This document shows, piece by piece, positions 49,639 through 59,154 of a DNA stretch of 64,000 bases; within the stretch, counting starts at the first letter, position 1, and every line of letters starts with the position of its first letter. The position numbers and the translations under genes were made by a program. The notes under the pieces were generated by a model that ran no database searches, had not been told where the DNA came from, and saw only the letters and a program-made list of their open reading frames with translations. The stretch lies in contig NC_062975.1 in the NCBI RefSeq assembly GCF_023078275.1, forward strand, positions 11,383,141 to 11,447,140. Reading direction: 5' to 3'. This DNA is from Leguminivora glycinivorella (taxonomy: Eukaryota; Arthropoda; Insecta; Lepidoptera; Tortricidae).

Positions 49639-49778
49639 GATTGTTAACGTTCAACATCCATTTTACATCAATTGCACTGTCGCGTTATTTGTTGTTATTT
49701 CATAAAACCCAACTAGCGCGCCACGACACTGTTGACGAAATAATCGCGTTTGACATTTGAGCCGAGCCCACAGCTATT

Positions 49779-50156
49779 GGAATGCAGGGAATGTCAAATA
49801 TTTTCAGTGCCGCCATCTATGTAATGGAATGTTAAACGTTACAACGGCGGCGCACTGGAGTGCTCGCTTCTTTGAGCATAAACGGATTACAATTTTAACG
49901 AAGCCTGTTTTAAGCAGAAACATTGAACAAAAACTGTCAAAATTATTAAAACTATAATATTAGAATGAAAAGCTGCAAGTTAATACCAAAATATAACTCA
50001 ATATAAGAAGTAACGTAGAACATTTGCGAATCTGTTGGAATGCGACCAAGCTAAGGCCGCCGTTGCTACGTCACAGCCGCGCAGGCGTGATGTTTAGTCC
50101 GTCTGCTGCAGGGTTATCGACACAGGTTGGAAAGAACCAGGGTCAGGCTTCATTCC
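49779..50156. promoter_or_regulatory. Cluster of TEAD/Scalloped-type motifs upstream of Tgi
   Basis: GGAATG occurs at 49779-49784, 49788-49793, 49826-49831 and 50037-50042, and CATTCC at 50151-50156. That is five matches to the MCAT core bound by TEAD/Scalloped in about 380 bases, beginning about 140 bases upstream of the predicted Tgi start. A six-base motif on either strand is expected about once per 2 kb. Function is inferred. Confidence 0.4.
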
Positions 50157-51184
50157 TCAGTGCACGTAGCATAGCGAATAAATGCTTGGTTTCGGTTCGG
50201 TACTTTAATTAACATTTATAAGCTGTAATTACATACAAGTGAAATATTCTTAGAGATTTCTAAGTATTGTAAAATGATAACTGGCATTAGATATTCGTGT
50301 AATTATTAGTCTCATTAATTTTGGTTTCTAATTCACGTCGTCTATTATTAATATAAGATTTTTTGCGAGTTAATTAAACCAGAAACATGTGCTTGTAAGC
50401 ATTTTACATTATGTTGTATTGTACGAGTTGCTTGGACTGCTGAATGATTTTTAGCGCCATCTGTTAGAAATATCTGGTAATAACTTGTTAGATTGGTGGC
50501 TCATTCTTGTACAACCACGTCGTTTATGACGTTTATTCTCATTTAATACTTTTTCTTAAGATGGCAGTATGTATGTAATAGATATATAGTTATATTATGG
50601 TATAGTCTGTCAAACAGTAGTAGTAGTAGTATTTTTGCGTGTTTTTATTTTTTATAAGAACAAATGACATATTTCTTTATTTTAAAATCATGATCGACGA
50701 TTTTAAGATCAAAAATTCGAGGTACGATCTTAGTATGAAGTATTTCTCATATCTTTGCTACTAGGTAGGTATCTTATCTATGAAATAAGTTTCCGCGCTT
50801 TTGTTGCATAAAATTAGCTCCTAAAGTCAAACTCCTATGAAATTGTTTGACAAGTTTGCTTAGTCTGACTCTTTAACAATTTATTGACGGTTGTTTTTTT
50901 CTTGATAGTCAAATGTAGGTAGTATTATTGGGAGATGGAATGAAAATCATTTTACATGACACAATATTTATTCCATCTAACAAAACACTCGTTATAAACC
51001 TCAGTACAAATCAACAGATTTTTATCAACATAAAACAAGGGTATATGGATATTTGGATATATGCATGCCTACTCAACGAGTGAAATATAGTGCATTTTAG
51101 TTGCTAAAATTTTAATTATTTCAGGTGAACAAACTGCCATGTCAATATTAGGCAATAACAACCTACTTGAACATTCATACCTTA

Positions 51185-51290
51185 CTATCGTACAGTATGG
51201 CCAAAAGCGCCGCCCACCCCCTCTCGGTTACCTAACAGTTACATTCCTGTTACTGAGACTTGTGCTAGGAACGCGCCACTTTCATATATT
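51185..51290 (+). repeat. Partial copy of the 34.8-kb terminal repeat
   Basis: ACTATCGTACAGTATGGCC, then CCGCCCACCCCCTCTCGG and TGTGCTAGGAACGCGCC match 34779-35010 with internal deletions. Confidence 0.65.
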
Positions 51291-52843
51291 TGATAAAAAA
51301 TTCATAATGACGTGTTAGATTAAATAATTTGACCGACTGGTCTTTTTGGTGTGGTGCACAACATTCTATATCATTATATTTTTACGCCCTGGGTACAGTC
51401 ACCGACAATAGTATCGTACGAAAAGAAGGCTGCAAAACTATCTGACACTCTGTAATAACTAGAAATAAAATTGTGTCAGATATTTAGGCGTCCTTATGCA
51501 TGCGATATTATGGCCGGTTTTTGTACAAATGTGATGTCATGTTATTTAAATCAGTTTCCATACAAAAATTAGTAAAGTTGACTGATGAAGTGGAATCGCG
51601 AATAAATATGTACAACCATTACCGAGAAAATCCTATGGTATGTATCCTCGCATTATATATATTTTTAATGTAAGTAACTATCTTTATTCCTTTTAGAAAA
51701 AAAAACTAAAGAAGACAACATAATGACATCTTTAAAAGGGGCTTTATTTCTTGAAAGTTCACCTGAAATAATTCAGATCGTACATAATGTAATTTTTATT
51801 CTTCTAATTTCCGGAAGGCAAACAAAGTTTAGTAATTAGCAACCTAGTAAATATTTAAAAAACGAACGGATTAAAGCACCTAACCTAAAGTGTAAGTTAT
51901 AATAATAGCTCACTGGATAATTCGTTTTAAGGCCTTTCTCCGACTAAAGATTTACTAAACGTAAACCGAATAATAATATGTACATATTTCTGGTATAATT
52001 AGAAGCAACTTTTGTTTTGATTGAACCTAGTTTAAGAAATTGTATTGTTTAGATTTTATTAGGTTTTTTTTCTGTACTGGGTATATTGGCATATTTATTC
52101 AAATTTATTCAATTTAGCAGGGTTTACATTTCTAACTAATTGTTACTTTTCATGTAACCTTATTGTATAATTAATTACTTATCCTCCGCAGTCCGTCCTA
52201 ATACTAAGTGCTAAATACCTACTAACTTAACATTTACTTAATAAAACCATCGATTTAAACTTCTCTAGATACACTATCACCTACAAATTCGGCACTCAAA
52301 AGTGTCCGATCGCTTAGTTGCAAATGTGTGCGTCCAGTTGACAAACGAAAACTTCGCAATGTAGTAAAAACTACTTTCATTTTTTTACAAAAACAACGTT
52401 ATTTCTTAGTACTTAAAGTTCAATTTCAAATGCAAGCAATTGGCGGTTATGACATTAATGAATGTGATCATCGCGAAAGCCATAAAATTTTATTACCGCA
52501 GATCGCAGGTGTGCATATTTTTAAAAAAATCTACGTCTTATTGCAACCAACTTAAGTTTAATTTCGTTTGCGCTGCAACAATCTAAACGCCATTTTTACA
52601 TTGGGAACGAGGATGGACAGAGGCATCATGGGAGTCGCGCTATGAGATGAAAGGCGAGAATGAGGAAATTTGCGGTATTTTTGCGAAAAACTGTTTTAAA
52701 AAATCCTATTAGATAGAAAATTTCTTAAGGAACAAAACGTTTGGTATAACATTTTTCGAGATGTTGCGTATTTTAAGCGAAAAAAAATGAGTTTTTACTG
52801 TACGATATTTTTATTGATATTATCTCAAACAAAAAAATATATA

Positions 52844-52950
52844 AGGTACGGCGGGACAATTTGGACTGGGGGACAATTGCAACTGAACTGATTAATATCT
52901 CCACGTTTTGCAATGTTTGCATTATTAAATAGAGTCAACTGAGGTATATA
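52844..52950 (+). repeat. Half of the TACAGCGGG-type MITE
   Basis: GGTACGGCGGGACAATTTGG and ACTGGGGGACAATTGCAAC match the left arm of 25576-25792; the right arm is missing. Confidence 0.55.
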
Positions 52951-53068
52951 TATATAAGGTAAACAGTTGAGGGATTGTATGTGGTGTGTGTGAGGGTGCA
53001 CTTGGAGAATATGAATTAAGTAGCTATTAAAACAAAGAAGAATTGAACGATGACATTAATTTATTATT

Positions 53069-53667
53069 CTACGTATAATTTCTTTCAAAGCTTTGTTTGA
53101 GTAAATCTTCTCTCCGCTCCTCAGCTATAATCTTGCGCCATTTTTCCCTTTCAACGTCTTGTTTTGGGAATCTGGAATAAAAAGCTTTTTTATTACTTAA
53201 AAACGAATTTGCTATTCCCGGGTTGTTTCTTTTTATAATTAAAGTAATTTATAAGATATGTATTAATATTATTGAATTGAAATCATTTATTTCAGACTTA
53301 TTGGTCCATAATAATAAATAAATACATACATTATTAATATGAAATAGGCTTCTTTTACAAAAAATATAAATTAGCGACTCCATCATTCCATTTTTAACTA
53401 TGTTCCACTTCATCCATCTTTTGTCGCCGTCCGCTCATTACTAGTATAGCGCGAGAGAAAGAGACAAACTGCGTAAGACCAAATCAAGGAATTTACTTTA
53501 ATTATTCTAGAAAATAAATGTTTTTTGTAAGTTAGGAAGCCATTTTGACCACAAATGCATAACATTATAAAATTATTAACAATTACTTACCGGAAATACG
53601 ATACGTCATCCTTTTTCAACGTATATAAGGTGTTATTTTTGCACTTTTTTACGGAGCACTTAGGCAT
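53069..53667 (-). CDS. Truncated THAP zinc-finger gene, two exons (59 aa)
   Basis: Join of 53667-53591 and 53171-53069, with donor CG|GTAAGT and acceptor TTATTCCAG and matching phase 2. It opens MPKCSVKKCKNN and continues YFRFPKQDVEREKWRKII, the first half of a THAP DNA-binding domain (C-x4-C, the FRFP block and the invariant Trp). The stop TAG at 53071-53069 comes before the Cys-x2-His-Phe half of the zinc site, so the finger is incomplete. It may be a decayed THAP gene, a P-element-related relic, or a gene with an unseen third exon. The strand is that of Tgi and Stac-like. Too short for ordinary ORF lists. Confidence 0.65.
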
Positions 53668-53889
53668 GTTGCCGACACGGCGGATGAAGCGCTACTGACC
53701 GCCCAATTGTGCTTAGAACATTTTCAAGCACAATTTGCTGCGGACACATTCTAAGCCGTGATGGTGCATCTAGGTAGTTTAGATCGATGAATAAAACAGT
53801 TGCTTTTAACAAAACAATTGCAATTATAAAGCATAACAAACCGTTAACAATGTGAACAATAACCATGAACCATAGACTATATTAAATGC

Positions 53890-56800
53890 AATTCTATTCC
53901 TTAATACCATTTTGATTCAAATTTTATTGCAAACTCTTCGGAAACAATACGAACAAGTCTAGGCTTTCTAATAAAATCGTAAGCCTTGGGGTTTTCAAGG
54001 AACTTTAGTGAGAGAAAGGCCAATTTTAAAGTAACGATCACATTCATATCCTATTTTTTATTATTATATGTATATAATAAACATCTCACTTGGGATTCTT
54101 AATAACTATATACTATACCTAAACTAATAATACTCGTAAATACATAAATAGGTATTTTTGGTAATAATTTGGTTCCGTTAGTTCATTCCACAAATCGTAA
54201 GGTATATAACAAAACATTATAAAAATTATAATTAAACAACATAGTGGACTTGAGTTATTAAATACTTAAGTGAATTTTAGGTAGTACTCTTATAAATAGT
54301 ATTAACATGTAATTTGATATTTTTACTCTATTTCACAGAAAAATACAGGAAGGTTTAGGTAATAATGATTTTGAATCATGGGTAGATATATTTATTTTCA
54401 TCTCATAATTACTTTATAAATATAACATTTATATCATTTCAATGCATCCATAGTCATTCGCTAAGTGTAGGTATGTATAAATAAGTTATAGGTAAATGAT
54501 TGATATCTTCAATCCATTATAAATATCAGGAATATAGGCCAATCATAATCATATTAAATCCGCCAATTGTACTTTTTTGCGTGCAATAAAGTTTAAAATA
54601 AATAAATATATAGTCAGTAATCAAATTGAAACCTAAAATAAATTTAAAAGTAAAAAAATACTGTCTTCGGAGAGACTGGATTAAGTCTTTCACATTTAAA
54701 TGTAACCTAATCGTGTTTTTTTTTTGTTAATACATAATTTATTTAAACTTTTATGTAATTAAGTAAAAGAAACCAACTGCGAATGAGGGCCCAAATCACG
54801 AGTTTTGATTTTGTTATCATTTCTGCAATAAGGGATTCAAGATACCAGTCATGGAAACTTCTTAGGTATCACATTCATACGTTTTCTATCTAAATACGTC
54901 GTACTTGTAAATAATCTCCATAACCCTTACTTTACGTGCTCTGCCATTCTCCGGTATACGTCCTAGTTGTATATTTTACACTTATTTTAACTTGTAATAC
55001 ATTGGGGGACGGTTCGTATTAAATAAAATATTTAACGATAACTTTTATGGATTAATATTAGGGCCTGTGATAGACAACCCGTGATACAGAGTCTTCAGGT
55101 TTCCAGAAGGCTTAAGAAGGTTTTGTGCGGACAAGTCGAAATACTTTGAAATCAGTAAGTACTTAGGCATATTTAGTATTAAGTAGGAATATTGAAGATT
55201 TCATTGAGCTCAAATGTAGTGAAAGGACAAATTTAATGTCTACATTGAAAAGAAAGAGTTACATGTGCACCGACTCTGTTAGGATTTTTTGTCTTTGCAT
55301 GTAAGGCGATTGAGTTCCAGAGGTATAGCTGTTAAATGACATTGCTTTGGACTTTGTCTTATTTGAACTGTAAATCGCCATCAATGCTATCGCTTTAAAT
55401 GGATGCCGTTAAGCCTACTTCAAACAATTATTTTAGGCGACAAGTATAATGTTACTAATGATAGTAGGTTATGCAACTAACATGTTTATCGATTAACTTT
55501 ATAGGTTGCATAACTATTAGAGAGTCCTACATAGACAATTTCCTACAAAAAATTAATGTTATAGTAAAGAATGGGCGACTAAGAACCGTATGGTGCCACT
55601 ACAAATGGTCAGCGGCACCATATCGAAGCCAGAGACTACAACATATAGAGCCATGCTTCTTGGAGAGAAAAAGGGCCACGTTTACACTTGCCTTCTTTTG
55701 ATGAAGCCTTTTTTACGAATAATAATAGGTACCTACTTAGGTGCTTCTATCGTTACGCTTCATTGCTTGACATAACGGACTAACCTTTGATCTATTCTTT
55801 GGTTGAAACAAAGAGGATCGAGTTTCTAGAGAGTTACTGCCAAAGAAAAATGTGTAATCACAGTGCATAGACTGCCATCTCTCGACACAGGCTTAAAATT
55901 TTTGAACCTCAGTTTTGACAATTTGGCTCATATTCTTGGCTTGATATGTGTTAAAATGTCAAATATCATTATTAGCGCCATCTAGCCGAGAGTACCCCAA
56001 AGGTGTATTGTATCGCCATCTAGCCCACCGTACCTTTTTCTCTATGGTTCCGAGGTACGTTTTTTTCTTAGACTTTATCTGTGTATACGGAGTTACATAT
56101 GTCTTTGGTTGAAATTTGCCGTACATTTAAAAAGTTTTCAAACACTGCGAAAACACAGTGCTTTCCTCGAGGGGACTAGTTCTAACATGGAAAGCCAGGT
56201 AATATACAAACCTGTCAATACTGATGTGCCGACGTAAGGTTTCTAAAATTCTGAAATTTTCACATAGGTAAACTTCAGAAGCTTTCCATACTTTGCATGG
56301 ACAATTGTATGGATGGAAACTTTCCATTTCATAAATTTAAATTCCCTTTATTTTTCGTGAAAGTTTCGTGAATTTTTCAAGAAATTTAAGATTTTTTTGG
56401 AAAGTTGCCGCAACTTGTGAAACATACATGCCTCTGTAAGTCTGTATTGTAGTCAACCATTTTCAACGACACACCGAGCAGGTAATCTAAATCATTTTAA
56501 TTTCAACATTCCCCAGATGGGCGAAGGCCTATCTAGTGCTCGCTACCTGGTGCAGTTCACCCACTAAACTAAAACTAATGAATATACCGATTTCATAAGC
56601 AAAACCGCAGCAATGGGACCTACAATCACATTAAGTTCTATAATAACTAATAACTATGTATAAAGCCTAACTTCTTTGATAGTTATAACATAGCCAATGG
56701 ATTCGGCTTTTAATTTCAGTCAATTGTTTCTGTAATATTGACACATTTTATTTTGGTATTGAAACCAGATGCTATTGAAATATGAAAATTGTAAAGTTCA

Positions 56801-58640
56801 CGATTAATCGATATCTACGTAAACATTTTTACTTTGCCACTTTACAAAATTAGGTGTATTGTATTTTTCGTTGTTATTAGCTAATCGCTCATTATGGTAC
56901 TAAGTCCGAAATCTTTAAAATATGTTTGATGAAACTCAGTAGGTACACAGTTGGGAATATATAATATACATGTAATAGGTAGGTATGTATATCTACAGTA
57001 ACAATAATAACAAGTTCTTTGTTTTCCACTGATATTAAATCAGACACGTTGTATTATGCACCATTTTGGCTAAAGTTCAAGAATGTTCACCAACCGAGAG
57101 CGTTTCGAACGTTCTGGTCAAAAATGCGTAATGTATGCAAATGTGAATTGATATAGAATTTGTATTATTAAATAATATCATATTAGTAGAAATCGCTAAA
57201 TAAATATTAATTGTCTTGATTGGAATGTATCTCTTACGCAAAATTAACAAATAATACCTAGTTTGGTTTGCTACAATAAACTTAATTGACAAGTACCATT
57301 TTATTATTTAAGAAAATGGAGCGTATGTACTTTAAATTCGTAGCTTTTATTTTGTTGTGTCTTGAAAGCTAACTATACGTTTCTTAAGACATATACCTAC
57401 TATACTGTCATCATTGACTTTTAACTGTCTAAGTATCATTAAGTCCGGATCGAAGTCATGAATGAATTTCATACTTCAGGGTTTTTGGACAAACTTTAAT
57501 ATATTACATTCTTACTTTTTATTAAAACTATGGAATGTTCCTGAGAGACAGCTCTATATTAGCTCCGGAATATATGGACTTTTAATTCTAAATTTATATT
57601 TGAATTTATTATGTAATTTGCACATATTATACGCGGTAGGTAATGGGCATAAGTAACTGTTAGGGTCAGCTTGGCTTTATTAACCCATTAAATTAAGCTA
57701 CTATGAAGTATATGTAAATTTGGTAAATATAAAATACATATTAAAGTATATATAGCATTATAAATGGGCCCGGATTCATATTACTTTTAAAATAGATTTT
57801 GCTGTTAGTTTCTATATATATCCATCACTTAATCATAATAAATGCTATAATTATATATAATATTTTACAAAAATTGTAAACGCAACAAAAAAGTATTATT
57901 ATAAATTAACCTTACGTTTACTCTAACTAATAACACCTTAGGTTATCACAATACATAAGTAACTATATAATTTTCAAAATGATATGTTACGAAAGTAATT
58001 AAATATAATCACGCATAGCATTAAGTATATTATCTCCCTTCAGGTGTAAATATAAAAATACCAGTTGATTAATGTATAAGACAGGTATGCATTGGAAGGA
58101 ATGTATTAATTTGCAAACAAATTAGTATCTTAGGTCGCAAATTCGAAAAGCATCTATTTTTGCCAAATATGTGTAAGCTACGAACTTATCCCTCAATTTT
58201 AAGGGACCTATTTGCACAGTGAAGCTATGTAACTAAATTACTTCATGCTGAATTTTACTTTAAGTATTACTAATCTAACATGTATGTCTTTAACAAATGA
58301 ATGCTACTGAATTAAAACTAATAACTGTCTGCACAATCTGCAACTTGATAACACTTTTATTTTTGCATTTCGCGTAAAATCTGGTATTTCCATTTGTTCC
58401 ATAGAACTACGGCAGCCTTAGAGTTTAAACTCGTACAAAAAGTCTTAGTCCTATAGCACTAATGAGAATTACCCCAATCGCATTGAGAAACCCTGCAAGC
58501 GCTCAACCTAATTCCTACCTACAGCACATTGACCCCAATGCCGCAAACGTTTTTATCATAAAACTTTCCAAAAAAACAGCCTCAGTTTGAATAAGGTTGC
58601 GATGCGATTAATATTAATTCGTTAACGTTTCGGACAAAGG
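53890..58640. other. Intergenic AT-rich stretch
   Basis: Very AT-rich DNA between the THAP remnant and the Stac-like gene. It holds a dispersed repeat at about 55850-56060 (GACTGCCATCTCTCGACAC, GCGCCATCTAGCCGAG) and little else I can name. Short ORFs (61-76 codons) lack any support. Confidence 0.5.
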
Positions 58641-58653
58641 GGTTTTCGAAAAT

Positions 58654-59154
58654 TTAAATAAAGAGTTGCCTAAAGAAAAGTAGAGGGCGTTCGCGTGACA
58701 TCAGAGGACGATTGCCATCCCAGTCGACATCGTCTTGTTCTTGAGCCGTGCCAGCACATGGCTTCATCTTCAGTGGTCTAGTGGACGAGGAAGCCCCACA
58801 TCTTCGGCACTGAGCACGCCTCACGCCTAAAGGTCTGCGCCACCACCAATAACCTTCCATAGATTCCTCGTATCGCGCTTTGTCAGAAGTTGACGATCTT
58901 TCTTCATAGCGCTTATCAGAAGTGGAGGGGCCTTCGTACCGGGCAGTAGCCGGGACTTCATAGCGAACGGTGGAGCTTGGGACCTCATAACGTGTGTCGG
59001 AGGTCGAAGGTAGTTCGTAGTATTGCCTCTCTCGGCTGGACGAGGCCCGGTCGGACCAGGTGGAGGTCTCGCTGTCGCAGGGAGTAACGGGAGCACTTTG
59101 TATGGGTTTCGGAACGTAGAGCGTATGAGTTTCTTCGGTGAATGATCCGCGTTT
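58654..59154 (-). CDS. Stacl: Candidate alternative C-terminal exon of Stac-like gene
   Basis: 501-nt open stretch after acceptor TTTTCAATTTCAG, entered in phase 0 at AAA CGC GGA. It encodes 166 residues: a Ser/Thr-rich start and imperfect RYEVP/RYEGP/RYEE repeats (Tyr-rich, possible phosphosites), then an Arg/Trp-rich tail ending at a stop at 58656-58654. The tail after ESMEG looks less protein-like, so a further internal donor is possible. An AATAAA on this strand at 58361-58356 could serve polyadenylation. No domain is recognised. Confidence 0.65.
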   Translation of the reverse strand, partial: KRGSFTEETHTLYVPKPIQSAPVTPCDSETSTWSDRASSSRERQYYELPSTSDTRYEVPSSTVRYEVPATARYEGPSTSDKRYEERSSTSDKARYEESMEGYWWWRRPLGVRRAQCRRCGASSSTRPLKMKPCAGTAQEQDDVDWDGNRPLMSRERPLLFFRQLFI

